Shown: positions 44,870 through 56,626 of the stretch, piece by piece | How the letters are laid out: each line of letters begins with the position of its first letter | How positions within the stretch are numbered: the first letter of the stretch is position 1 | DNA from: Episyrphus balteatus | Lineage: Eukaryota; Arthropoda; Insecta; Diptera; Syrphidae | Direction of reading: 5' to 3' | Length of the DNA: 64,000 nucleotides | Assembly: GCF_945859705.1 (NCBI RefSeq) | Contig: NC_079134.1 | Span: 27,747,636-27,811,635 of the forward strand | Translations under genes and position numbers: made by a program | The notes under the pieces: model-generated | The model's database searches: none | Seen by the model: only the letters and a program-made list of their open reading frames with translations | What the model was told of the DNA's origin: nothing

Positions 44870-46115
44870 CCGTAAAACCGGGTAACTTTGGCACGTTTTC
44901 AAATTCAAATATGAATAACTTCTGCAATAATTTTTTTTTTAATGAAGATTTCAACCAATTTACCTACTTCGCTCATTCTATAGGTATGTTAATTTTGAAG
45001 AAATCTGTCCGACAGTTCTATAGATAAATGCCAAAATATGGGTGGCCAAAGTCACCCTCCATTCCGGGTGACTTTGGCCGGTAGGACGTTTGCTATATTT
45101 CCAGTTCAACTACAAGTAGCACGTCATTCTAACCCAGCCCAAATGAAAGATCAGATTTTTTAAAACATGTGGGTATTTTTTTTTATTTTCGTACACAGAA
45201 TTGGCGGGTTTTTATTTGATTAAAAAAAAATCAAAAAATTAAAATTAGCATAAATTTTGATATCCTTCAAAGGATATGGAAAAAAATAGTCTCTCTCTGC
45301 GGTCAACCATTGGAACAGGAAGTTTCTTCTCCAGATCACTTTTGGTAACTTGTGCAACGTCTTTTTTCTCTGAAGCTGTACCCAGCACCTCTTCGCAGGA
45401 ATGACACTGTAACCTCATCGATATCAACATTTAAGATGCAGCCGAAGTAACACATCTTTTGGCACTGTTTTGTTTGTCGAGTTTGCCATCTTATACGCTG
45501 TTAAGGTCTTCATCCATAATATTTTAAGAGGCCGAAAGAAGGCTACGTCTAGTGGTTGAGCTGCCAAATGTTGATATGTATGATCCGATAACATTTTAAT
45601 TATATTGCCAAATATCAGTTTTGTCAATATATACTAATATATAAAAACAAAGTCTAGTGCAAAAATTAAGAGGGTGACTTTGGCCACCCGGCCAAAGTCA
45701 CCCGATATGCCGGCCAAAGTCACCCTACCATATGGCATTTTTTATAAACAAATTAAAATTAATTTTTGTGAAATAGTTACAAGGGTAGAATAAAAGTAAT
45801 TCAACTTGCAAAACAATACACATATCGGAGTTAAAGTCATTTTGCAATCCTATTTCTGCAACATGTTCAAACCATCCAACATTTTCAGGTGATTTTTTTT
45901 TAGCATTTTTAAGAAAACTAAATTTTAGTATAAATTAATATCTAATTTTAATTAAATAAAGCTACTATGATCACTCTTCAATTCATCAAACTATACGAAT
46001 TTACAAAGAAACTTGGAAAAAATCAAACAAGTCCTTCATATAGGTATTAACAATTTTTTAAAAAAAGTGTCCATGTCAAAGTCACCCGCCAGGCCAAAAT
46101 CACCCGGTTCTACGG
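44870..46115 (-). mobile_element. Pogo-like element rich in GGCCAAAGTCACCC motifs
   Basis: The TA-flanked 1,246-bp unit has ends CCGTAAAACCGGGTAACTTT and, inverted, CCGTAGAACCGGGTGATTTT. The motif GGCCAAAGTCACCC or its complement recurs near 45044, 45066, 45672, 45690 and 45712, with diverged forms near 46074 and in both ends. Minus-strand frames between 45627 and 45245 include HLAAQPLDVAFFRPLKILW, close to the HxLQPLDVxxFxPLK motif near the end of pogo/Tigger-type DDE transposases. The first catalytic residues are not present. Confidence 0.75.
45245..45627 (-). pseudogene. Pogo-type transposase C-terminal fragment
   Basis: Two overlapping minus-strand frames hold the last part of a DDE transposase. 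QPLDVAFFRPLKILW is the diagnostic segment, with TVPKDVLL after it. The catalytic Asp residues and the DNA-binding half are missing. No helix-turn-helix was found elsewhere in the element. Confidence 0.6.
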
Positions 46116-46168
46116 TATCTATTCATTGGAAAAAAAAATAATACCTACTTAATTAGATATTTACCTAT

Positions 46169-47636
46169 AGTGGAGTAACTAAAGCTAAAAAATTGGCAAT
46201 ATTAGGCCAATTAAAAATACTTTAAAGTCTATAGATTAAAAATTGCCGGTGTTGCCGTTTTGATTTTTTAAATTTAATTGAAGATTTTTGTGAACAAAAA
46301 CAAATTTTTTTTTTAAATTTTTCTTAATTTTCATAAATTAATTGATGCCAAAAGATTGTCTAGTAAATTCAAGGAAAAAAAATAAATGGGAGTAAGGGAA
46401 ATCTTCCATAGTTCAAGCGATAGATGCAACTTTCTTATTAGTTGACTTCAAACACAAAAAAAAATATTTGAACACAACGGCAACACCTACAATTATCAAA
46501 TATACATTTCTTAAAAGCTAGAAGCTTAGTCATATATGTAAAATTAAAATTAAGTTAATTGAATGAACGGCTTTTGAAAGAATGGTAATTGAACTCAGAT
46601 TTTTGAAAAAAAAAATTATTGAAAAAATTTTAACATGTCGTTTTTTAAACTTGGTCGTAATATAAAATGCATTTACATATTTTCAAATTTTTTTGGCCGC
46701 ATTTATTATGATTTCAAATTATAAAAGGAAATGTCAATTATGTATTACGGTTTATGAAAAAAATTAAAAAGTATTTCATTTTCGAAGAACTTATTTTAAT
46801 AAAAGTTTTGAAAAAAAATGTAACCTATTTTTTTTTTTAAGTTCAACATCTAAACATAAAATTATTTTTTATTCATTTAATAACCCTTACTGTTGAAAGT
46901 TAAATAGCAAAAATTTAAAGTTCCTATTTACCACAGTCTTTGAGAAAATTAATTATATCAATGCAAAAATTCAGTTTTAATAAAAAAAAACCATTGAAAT
47001 TGAAGTAATTTTTCATTTTTTTTTCAAAAGTGTGAATATTTTACCTTTTTTGCTTCGAAATTCAACTGATAATATTTATGGCCAAAAATTTTTTTTAAAT
47101 AAATTCATATTTTATTAGAAAAAGTTTGGAAAAAAGTCATTTTAAATTTTTCTAAAAACATTTTTTTTTTAATTCTGAGTTTGAGGACCATTTTTTCAAA
47201 AAGTCTTGATTAAATTTAGTGGATTTAAATTTAAGAGATAAGAATGAGCTTCTGGCTTTTTAAAAATGTATTTTAAAATATTGTAGGTGTTGTCGTTGTT
47301 TTCAAAATATTTTTTTTGTGTTTGAGGTCAGAATGTTAGAAAATTGCATTTATCGCTTAAACGATGGAAGATTGTCCCTTACTGCCTTTTATATATTTTC
47401 CTTAAATTACCTAGAGAATCTTTTGCTATCATTTGTTTTATGAAATTTAAGCAAAAAAAAATGGTTTAGTTAAAAAAAAATTAATTTTAATTTTAAAAAA
47501 CATTACGGCAACATCGGCAATTTTTAATCTATAGACTTTAAAGTATTTTTAAATACACTACGTTTGAAAAAAAAAAATCGTCAAAATCAGAGCTGTTCGG
47601 CCGGGTCCCCTTATAATTTGCTTTAGTTACTCTACT
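46169..47636. mobile_element. Foldback element, 1.47 kb
   Basis: The ends share AGTGGAGTAACTAAAGC and AGTAGAGTAACTAAAGC in inverted orientation. Inside, ATACTTTAAAGTCTATAGAT plus TAAAAATTGCCG is inverted at 47500-47550, and a GTGTTTGA..AACGGCAACACCTAC block at 46450-46490 is inverted at 47285-47325. Pairing extends at least 350 bp from each end. About 60 extra bases (47565-47620) interrupt the right arm. No transposase text was found. The target duplication is unclear. Confidence 0.7.
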
Positions 47637-47671
47637 ACTAACTACTCTATACAATCAGAACTAGCCAAATA

Positions 47672-48690
47672 TTTAATATTTAATATTTATTTATTCGTAT
47701 AGTCTTACACAATAAGATAATTTATCTTTTAAATTAGTATAAGATTAATTAGTTAATAAATTGATGTATTAAAAAACATTACAAATTTAACAATTTAAAT
47801 AAAAAATTATGAAAAGAGATGCAAATGCAGATAACATTATTAATTCATTATGTTGTATCATAGAAAAACTTTAAATTTAAATATGTTACTATTATTACAA
47901 AGAATTCATTGTTATAATACCTAAATATAAATTAAATCATATTATCAAAGTCGGTAAGGCAAAAAAGGTAAGAATTTCATCGTCAAAATGTCTCAAAATA
48001 CTCTGAGTTTTATCCTGAAAAGGGAGGTACAGCCTATCATCCCAATAGATCGGGGAAGAGAGTTCCACAGACGTATAGCATTTACAAAAAATTGGCGTTC
48101 GGATACTAAGAAAATGTAACGGGTTGGCACAAGATTAAAAGATCTAAGAGAGCGCGTTTGATTGATCTTATTATAAAGGTACGGTGGTTGCTGTGATTGT
48201 ATTACATTGTGAAGCAATGTCAAGGTTCTTAATTTGAAAAGGTTTTCTAATGTTATGCCGTAAATTGATTTAGAAAATTGAGAAATATGGTCACACTTCC
48301 TTAACCCATAAACATATCTTGCTACACTATTGTAAGCAACATTTAGCTTCCGTTTGTGTTCATAGTCACAAATGTTGAAAAGTTCGCAGCCATAAAGCAT
48401 AATAGGGATAAGAAGAGTTTTTGCTAATACTAATCTTGTTTTTAATGGTGTAATTTTATTGTTAGTCCACAATAAACGAAGCCTTCCATAAACTTTCCCA
48501 ATTGTTGATCTGATATGATCATTCCACGAAAGAGTTTTTGTAAAAATTATGCCTAAGTTTTTAGCTGAATCGACAAACTGAATTTCCTTATTATCTAGGT
48601 ATATTTTAGGGTAGTAAGATGTATCAGCAGACTTTCTTGAAATGACCAAACATTTCGACTTAAGTGGGTTAACGCAAAGCCCATTTTTCT
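47672..48690 (-). mobile_element. 5'-truncated LINE fragment with 3' UTR
   Basis: The minus strand encodes the end of a non-LTR reverse transcriptase followed by about 320 bp of AT-rich 3' UTR ending in ATTAAAT repeats. No target duplication was found. Confidence 0.7.
47993..48686 (-). pseudogene. LINE reverse transcriptase C-terminal fragment (about 230 aa, open)
   Basis: The frame starts inside the thumb region with NGLCVNPLKSKCLVISR and continues with DSAKNLGIIFTKTLSWNDHI, LVLAKTLLIPIMLYGCEL, RKLNVAYNSVARYVYGLRK and RQFFVNAIRLWNSLP before a normal stop. Text of this kind is common at the C-terminus of insect LINEs of the Jockey/I-like type. The frame has no internal stop, which suggests a fairly recent insertion, but the endonuclease and catalytic palm are missing. 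Confidence 0.8.
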
Positions 48691-51600
48691 ACAATTCTTA
48701 AACTTAAAAAACTGCAATAATTTTTAATTCTAGCTTTCTAGATGTAGGTAATCTAAAAATCTAGTTTTTGACTTTTATTTCAGAAAATGTTATAAAGGAT
48801 TTAAAGGATTTGATTTAAACTATCCTAGATTCATCCTAAAAAAATCAATACAAAAAAATACTAGAAAAATCGTTCTTAAAAAAAAAACCAGCTTCTTTCA
48901 AGTAGGCAGGTATAACTAACTTTTGTTTATAAATCCCATAATTCTAAAACAAATTGCCTACTACTTACCTACATACCTAGATATCTAACTTTGTCAGAAA
49001 GTACCATTGCTTCCAGCTTTTATTAGATACAACGATAGATTAATCAATTAAGATTGCTAATTTTCATTTCTCTAACATTAAACTAATAATCTAAACCTAA
49101 TACAGACAGATAGATACCTACTTAATTACCTATTCCCATAAAAAAATATCTAACTATCTAATTTTTTTAATTCTTAAAGGATAAAAAAAAACTATCTACT
49201 ATGTATTTAAAAAAAAAATCAATCTTCTTCCCTAAAAAACAAGACCAAAAAAAAAATCACTTTATCCTTCATCAAATCCCAAATCCAAGTGAAAATTTAA
49301 CCAACAAAAAAAAAAAAAAGGAAAAAAAAACCCCAACCAACAGAAGAAAAGAAAAAAAAAATCAACAATAATTTTCCTCTTCTCTAGGTGTCATCGTTTC
49401 ACCTAAAAGCCTGTACTGTAGTAAAGTAGAGTTGTTGGTATAAGTAAATAAGACCAAGAGTAGAAACAAACGATATAAACTACAAGTTAAAACGAGACAA
49501 CTATATGAGATGGAATATTAAAATCAAAGAAGAATAAAAGAATATTTTTCGCCTGGATACACGGTCGGTCGGTGTACACAGATTTTTTTTTCTTTCTTCT
49601 TCTTCTCATCAACTTCTCTCTATCTCCCCTCCCCCCACACACACCCCTCATTCAACATTAGACGATGAAGTACCACATGAAGAAAAAAAAAATGAACTCT
49701 TTTTTTTTTTTGCTAACAAAAAAAACCTAACTTAACTTTAAAAAAAAGATAACTCTACAAAAGTCTCTTTCAACTTGAAAAAAAAAATATATAAAAAATA
49801 ATGAGAATCAAAAAAAAAGAACAAAAAATTTGTCAAGTGAACGAACATACCATTGTTACTGTTTGATATCCATTTTTCCCATTTTTAATACAATTTGTTG
49901 TTGTGATTTGCGATTCCTCTCTTCTCTGAGCGAATTGGAATTTTTTTTTTTAATTTTTATATAAAAAAAAAATAAAGAATTAAATTTCTTGTATAGATTT
50001 AATTCTCGGTCTCGAGGAAACTTTAAAATTTTTCTTCTCTTCCTATATAAATTCTATTTATCACATCACAGAGTTTTCTTTTTTCTTCTCCTCGTGTGTT
50101 CTCACATTTTCTCCTTTATTTTCATTTCATTTTTTTTTTTTTATTTCATTTCTATTCATTCACCACAACACTATGGCACAATTTTTTGTATTTGATTTTT
50201 TTTTTTCGAATTCGAATTGGAGAGAACAAAAAAATAAATCAAGAGAACGAAAAAATTAATCTTTTATCCTTTTTTTTTTTGTATTATTTAATAATTTTGT
50301 TCCCTTGAGTTCATCAAACAATGAACAAAAAAAAAAAGAATTATACAAAAGCAAAAAAAAAAAAAATATTAATAAAAGAAAAAATTACACAGGTAGAGAA
50401 TTGTAAGAATTGAAACACCAAAGAAATAAGAAGAAACAAGAAAAAATGGTTGATCTCTTCACCATTTTTGCCGTATACTCGTATTGGACAATGGAGATAG
50501 ACACTAGTTTTTTTCACATGATATGTATTCACTCTTTATCTCTTTCTAGCGAATGTAACAAAAATATAGTGTATTCATTTTTATTCACTCATGAAATGTC
50601 AAAAAAAAAGAGAAAAAAAAAAAAAACAAAACTTCAGTCAGAGTAGATCACTTATGCGTATTCTCTTTCATTATTTATCTGCGATTCCATTTGTTCTTCT
50701 TCTCTTTTTGTCTCACTATTTATTCTCTGTAATTATATTTCACTCTAAACGCACATTTTACATGTCACTTTTTTTTTTTATTTCGTCGTTTTTCGTTCAA
50801 CATTATATCAAAATTTTGACGAAAGAGAAATGACTTTTGTTTTGTATTAAAATGTCCATTTAACTAACACAATTTTAGTTGAGGGGAAAAATAAGGTAAA
50901 AAAAAATACATAACGAGTCCATCATCGAGAGAAAACTTTATTGCTGCTGTAGAGACGAGAGCAAGAGAAATATTGTAGTCAATCAAAAAAGTAGAGTACA
51001 AGTAGATAGACACACCGAATGAGAGATACAATAAGAAAAGCAAAGAAGAATCATCGAATCGAACAGAGCTAAAGACAAAATCAAACAAAAAAAAAAAAAC
51101 GAGCTTACGTACGTAGTATTTATCATAGCTTTCTTTTCTGTCAGTCGTTCTCGTTTTTTTTTTTCTGTTAACAAAACTACCTGTCTTTGTCTGTCTTTTA
51201 ACTTATGAACAAGATCAATTTCTCTCTTTCACTCCTGTTTATATATCTCTCACGGATTTTTTTTCTTTCTATTCTTTTTGACTGGTTATTTCATTTTTTT
51301 TTTGTTTCTAATAAATTATTTTTTTTTCTTTGGATTTTTTTTGTGTCAATTCTTTTTTTTTCACATAGCCATTTGACTATACACACTCACTTTGGGTGAA
51401 ATAGAGAATCGTTTTCTTTTATAACGCACACGACATTATTATTTTACGTTCGATACACGTTAATTGTAATTTATTTGGTCGGATTTTTAAATGGTCGTGG
51501 AAAGTTTTATAATTTTCCATGGGAAGAAAATTTGATTTAAATAAAAAAAAAAACACCAAATATACTTTGCGAACACTTCACAGCTTCACACACGAATGGC

Positions 51601-52030
51601 GTCCGTCAGTTCGGATTTCGAATGAGACTGGGATATATTGGCAGTACTGGTGTAGTATATTTTTTTTTTATGTACATGAGGGATTGAGACTCGAGTGGTC
51701 TCACTCATACAAATAGGGTTTTGATAATTACCCTTTTCTAAGTGGATATTTGTCTTTTTTTAGTATATGGGTGTTGGGTTAGATGAAGAATATGTTTTAT
51801 TCGTTTTTTGATTCTTTATGGATGGGTTATTTTTGCAGATTTTGCATTGATTTCTTATTCGGGAAAAGTATTTTTTTTTTCCAAGTGCTGCCAAAATGTT
51901 TTAAAAATCCAATAAGAAAAACGAATGTAATTCCACAACTAGTGTTAAGGCTGTACACACATCTATACAGAAAATTCACTGTAGTCCAAAAAAAAAATTA
52001 AACTTGTGAATTTTAAAAGTTTAAAGCCTA
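48691..52030. other. Low-complexity AT-rich DNA, no gene supported
   Basis: Long A and T runs, CT-rich stretches (49590-49650, 50030-50110, 51170-51400) and many short Phe/Ser/Leu-rich frames dominate. A less repetitive part at 49380-49560 could be a transcribed leader, and 51580-51760 has mixed sequence. None gives a convincing exon. Confidence 0.4.
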
Positions 52031-53509
52031 AAGGCCGAACTATAATAGGCATATGCGCGCATGGGCTTATGTCAAAACCAGGGGCGTACACTCCCTTGGG
52101 GCAAGTGGGGCGGCACCCCGGGGCCCCCAACCGACCCCAGGGCCCCCTTTGGAGAAAATGCAGAGAAGGAAACTGTTAGCAGAAATTGAGTTACGAAGTA
52201 AATTAAAATGTATTTGAATCACTTCGGATCCAAGGGAGACAAATTATGTCATTCAATATCATTGGTCATTGGTAGCCACTCAATATATATTGATTTAATA
52301 AAAAGGTTACCCCAGGGGCTCCAAAAAAATAAACTGCTTTTTTAAAAGAAAAATTATAATTTTATCTCAGGGCCCAAAAAAATATTACTTGAAAAATCTT
52401 TGCAACCACAAATAATATACATTAGGGGCCCCAAAAAAGCAAAAAACAATTTCAGACCAGGTGCCCCAAAAGCCTTTACTTCAGAGCGTCAAATTAAATT
52501 TAAAAAAATGTTTTCTTAAAATAAATTACATTTGTTGTTGGATTACTTATTATTACTTTAGGAGCCTCAAAAAATATGACTTCGGGGTTCCAAATATTAC
52601 TTCAGAACATAGGCCCCAATACCTATTAATTCTTGGCTCCAAAAAAATTAAATTATATTTTAGGGGCCTCTAAGCACTCAATTTTGAGGCCCCAAAAATA
52701 ATTTTTCAGGAGCCCCAAAAGAAATAAACTATGTTTTATGTTGGAAAATCAAATGTGTACATGTACAATTGTACATATTACTTCAGAACAGAGGCCCCAA
52801 GAACTATCAGTTCTAAGCTAAACAAATTTTTATTTTAGTGGTCTCTAAATATTTAATTTTGGGGGCCCCTAGTACAAGTATTTACTACTTTATGAACATA
52901 TTAAAACAATAAAATAAACCTAAAAATAAATAAGCTATACAAAAAAAAATGTATGGTTTATACGTACTTTTTTTTGTATCTAAGGGACCCCCAAATATCA
53001 AAGGGGCCCCAAAATTTAGTCTTGCCCCGGGGCCCCGGTGACTCAACGTACGCCACTGGTCAAAACCGAACGAACTGCTTCGTCCTGTTTCTGAAAACAT
53101 GAGGAGTAGCCATAATGAACATACGCGCGCATAGCCTTCTGTCACAATTTACATTTTTGTTTTCCATTATTTTTGTAAAAAAAAAAACACGCTTTGAATT
53201 TACAAAAAAAATATTTTTAAAACTGTTTTTATTCAGTTCACAATTCGTTTATCACATTTTTATTAAGTGAAAATTAATTTTAGATTTTTTTTTCGATCCC
53301 CCTTGCATACATGTTGTTTACATTTTATTCTGAGAAATTTACTCACATGTCGTGTGGTTCAGAGCGCACGGCATATGCTTAACGAAAGTTAACGAAGCGC
53401 GCATATGCGCATTATGGCTATCCCATAAGAATTGTGTATGTTCGACAACTCACACTCATGCCATTTTGACATAAACCCATGCGCGCATTGCCTATTATAG
53501 TTGGGCCTT
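52031..53509. mobile_element. Inverted-repeat element with CGCGCAT motifs, split by a hAT MITE
   Basis: The outer ends AAGGCCGAACTATAATAGGC and AAGGCCCAACTATAATAGGC are inverted, followed on both sides by TGCGCGCATGGG and TTATGTCAAAA. Without the 980-bp insertion and its duplication the element is about 490 bp. A second inverted pair with GCCATAATG and CGCGCAT lies inside (53107-53140 and 53395-53425). No coding region was found. The flanking duplication is not clear. Confidence 0.78.
52079..53058. mobile_element. hAT-type MITE with GGGGCCCC repeats
   Basis: The 980-bp element starts CAGGGGCGTAC and ends GTACGCCACTG. It is flanked by the exact 8-bp duplication GTCAAAAC (52071-52078 and 53059-53066), which is diagnostic of the hAT superfamily together with the CAG...CTG ends. 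The interior holds many degenerate copies of GGGGCCCCAAAAA at irregular spacing of about 40-90 bp. No transposase is present, so it needs one in trans. Confidence 0.9.
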
Positions 53510-53511
53510 AA

Positions 53512-53659
53512 TAGCCTGTTTTCACTAGAGCCCAAATGAAATAATTTCGCAAATGAGGTCAGTTCAGATTTCAAATTAAATTTTTTTTCCATAGAATTTA
53601 ACTTCGAAATGAGATAATTTGCGTAATTACCTTATTTGGGCTCTAGTGAAAGCAGGCTA
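53512..53659. mobile_element. MITE of about 146 bp
   Basis: The ends share inverted copies of AGCCTG, TTTCACTAGAGCCCAAAT (one base differing) and ATAATTTGCG-type sequence, leaving a short loop. TA lies on both sides. It sits only a few bases from the right end of the neighbouring inverted-repeat element. Confidence 0.75.
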
Positions 53660-54158
53660 TAAACTACATTAGGAGTATTCACAATTCGATGCAAAAATGG
53701 TCTTTGTATCGTGTAACATTTTCTCATTGATAACAGGCTATTACCGAAGCTACATTTCAGCTTCTGTTAAACTTAAGTAAGTTTTTTGGACATGGAAAAA
53801 GAAGAATGTTATACAAGTTGGACTTTTCATAACAATGTACTTATAAGGTCTATAAAAAGCATAAACGAAGCTTTACCGAAGCTTTAAGATTTGACAGATA
53901 GTTTCAAAAAAATCTTCCAATTGGTTTTGATTTGATTTTTTATCAAGAATTTCAATTATTAACCCTGGTACATACTAGTAAAGCAAGTCGTGAATTCATA
54001 CAAATTTGTATTGTATTGTGTTCACCCGTGAACGTTCCTGTGAACCTTGGTGGAGAAAAAAGTGGAGAAATTTGCTTCACGAGCAATGAAGTAGTTCACG
54101 TACACAATTTACGGGAATCTCTTTCACACAGATGAAATAATTAAAGTTTTGAATTTTA

Positions 54159-54420
54159 AGCCTAATACGCTGCTGAAGCGAAACAAAAAATTTTGAAGTC
54201 TCCAAAGTCAACAGCGAACATGTTAACAAAAAAAAAAAAAATTCCATCGGGTATTATAGCATAGTAAAAATAATAAGAATACAAATAAAAAAAAATCAAG
54301 AAAAAACATCGCAAAATAAGTTTAAAAGCTAAAACAAAACAAAAATTAATTTCGTTCAAGATTTCGTTAACGATATTTTGTATGGAAAATTTCGTTTCGC
54401 ATCAGCAGCGTACTAGGCTT
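54159..54420. mobile_element. MITE of about 260 bp
   Basis: AAGCCTAATACGCTGCTGAA is mirrored by AAGCCTAGTACGCTGCTGAT followed by GCGAAAC on both sides. TA flanks are present. The interior is AT-rich and non-coding. Related ends flank the copia insertion near 2639 and 7244. Confidence 0.75.
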
Positions 54421-54682
54421 TAGCATCCTTTATAGTTATTTCGAACAAATGAATTTGAAAATTATTGTTGAAAAAAAGGAATGTTTGTATTTTGTTGATT
54501 ATGTGCGTATTCATGAGATGAATAAACTTAAAGTGTGTGTCTACTAGCGGTGAATGTCAAAATATTCACAAGTGGAGATGTGTTCATGTTCACTTCACTA
54601 GAAGTGAACTAGCGAGAACACAAATTTTACTTTTATTCTTTATGCAAAAAGGGGCCAATTTAGTTAAGCTTGAATGAAAATA

Positions 54683-54880
54683 TATGAGAGTGCGCACACT
54701 ACAACGATGAAAAAGTTTGTTTGATCGAAAAAAAAGTTTGTTTTCCTACACAATTGCCTTCAAACTAAAATGTTTCCTAGCGACCCGACTGTTTAGTTGG
54801 CTGCCTGTGCGCACACTAGGAGCCCAACCCGACTAAACTATCGACCGATAGAAAGTCTGTAGTGTGCGGGGGCTCTATTA
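54683..54880. mobile_element. Small inverted-repeat element
   Basis: GCGCACACTAC at the left is mirrored by CCGCACACTAC at the right, and an inner GTGCGCACACTAGG near 54808 repeats the motif. GTTTAGTTGG and CCCGACTAAAC inside form a second inverted pair. It is non-coding. Confidence 0.45.
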
Positions 54881-55818
54881 TGTCAAACAGAATTTGTTCA
54901 TACATTAAAATAAAATTTTGATAAAAAAAGGCAAAAGTACGTATACGCCATAGTGAATTTTTTTTTTTTTTACAAACGTGTAGGTACCTTTTAATAATAT
55001 TGATTTTATTTATTTTTTTATATGTAACTTTATTTATTTTTTTATAAGTCTATTTATTTTTTTTATATTTGTAGGTATTTAAATGTTTCTTTTAATTCAG
55101 CAGACTTGCCCCATTGTCCGATTCCAAACACGTTTGAGAATCAAAAGCGCTGTTTTAGACAAGCCAATTTTTCGGAAACAGGTTATTGATTTTTCTTTAA
55201 ATTTTTGATACAAATTGATAACTTTTTTTTTTTACAGGATTTCTCCAAAAATGCATCCCATTAAAAGCACATACATAAGTCATTTAGGTCTGGAAAGCGG
55301 TGGAAATACGGTTTCAATTTGTTTTTATCATTTTTCCACCAAATTTCGGATTTTATTTTTTTATAATTTTTACTTGATTCAACGGCATCATTAGAAGTAG
55401 ATAGTTTATTGGTACTCTTGCAGAATTTGTAGTTAACAATGATTCTTGAAAAAAAAACGTTATTATTGGGATTCCAATTTAACCCTCCCCTCTTAAAGTT
55501 AAATTTAAGGTCCCATACTAATTTTTCTCCAAAATGTTGTTATTCTTTTTTTCGGAGATCGCTGAATTTGACTTTGAATAAGTCCGAAATAATACAATAA
55601 AATGCAATTTATTGGATAACCCCGAAATTAAAAAAATATATATATAGCAAAAAGACATAACTTGAGTACAAAAACATGATTAATAAAAAGAGCAAATGTA
55701 GAATAGAACAAATAATTTTAAATATATTATATTTTGTACGTATATAGTACATAATTTATATTCAGACTTTAGGTATATATTAAGGGTATTCATGAACCGG
55801 TCTAAACTCTGGGGAAAC
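54881..55818. other. AT-rich DNA, no feature seen
   Basis: T-rich blocks with repeated TATTTATTTTTTTATA-type text occupy 54960-55075. No exon or long repeat was recognised in the rest. Confidence 0.4.
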
Positions 55819-56215
55819 CTGGGGTGGAATCGGCTAAGGTGAATGTTGATCATCACAATAAATACTTTTGCTCCACGTAAGGTGATTATCACTTTATATT
55901 TTTATTGACATCCTCAACGGTTAACTACATTATATTCTAAACTAATACGAACATTTTAGTTTGTTGAGTAAAATATGGTTTCTTGTGAAGAAAAAATATA
56001 GAATATTTAATATGTAACTATTTAGGTATTAAGAAATAAAAAAAAATTGGGCACCGGTAGGGTCGGTCTCCCTCGTGTGAGTCGAATACTCATCGAAAAT
56101 TCTGCGCTTGTAGAGTTTTGGTGATCACTTTACTCAGAGCAAAAAATAGGTGATGGTCAAGAGTGACATTCAAAAAGGTGATAATCAACTATCACCTTAG
56201 CCGATTCCACCCCTG
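55819..56215. mobile_element. Inverted-repeat element, about 397 bp
   Basis: CCTGGGGTGGAATCGGCTAA then GGTGA at the left is mirrored by CCAGGGGTGGAATCGGCTAA then GGTGA at the right. Just inside, GATAATCAACT and GTTGATCATCA continue the pairing, and TATCACC motifs recur inside. The centre near 56050-56110 is GC-richer but not coding. It lies about 400 bp downstream of the nmd stop codon. Confidence 0.7.
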
Positions 56216-56626
56216 GTAAAATGGTAAATAGCTGCCCAACCAATACAAAATTTTGACACATTTCCACGTACCTTGCATACTTTTGGAGTCTCTCTACAAA
56301 GGCCTCACAACCTTCTCCAAATGGATAATCTGGAATGAACGTTTCTAATAATGTCCCATTGGTTTAATTTTATTTTAATTTTTAAATAATAAAGCAAAGA
56401 TGTTTGCAGATTACCAGCTAAGCTGTACTTTCAAATAATTTATTGGAATTTAGTATTTTCTTAAATAAAATGTTACATAAAAGATTTCAAGATTGTACTC
56501 TGACAAGATTTTGGTATATTTTGTATTTTTGAGATCTCCTCAGCTATATAAACAAAAAAAAAATAAAAAAGGAGGAAATTTATAACCTGACCACCAAACA
56601 ATTTAATTCACAAAGTTTAAACTGAT

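Noticed and set aside
48691..51760. Phe/Ser-rich short proteins
   Set aside because: All come from T- and CT-rich low-complexity DNA and look like chance frames.
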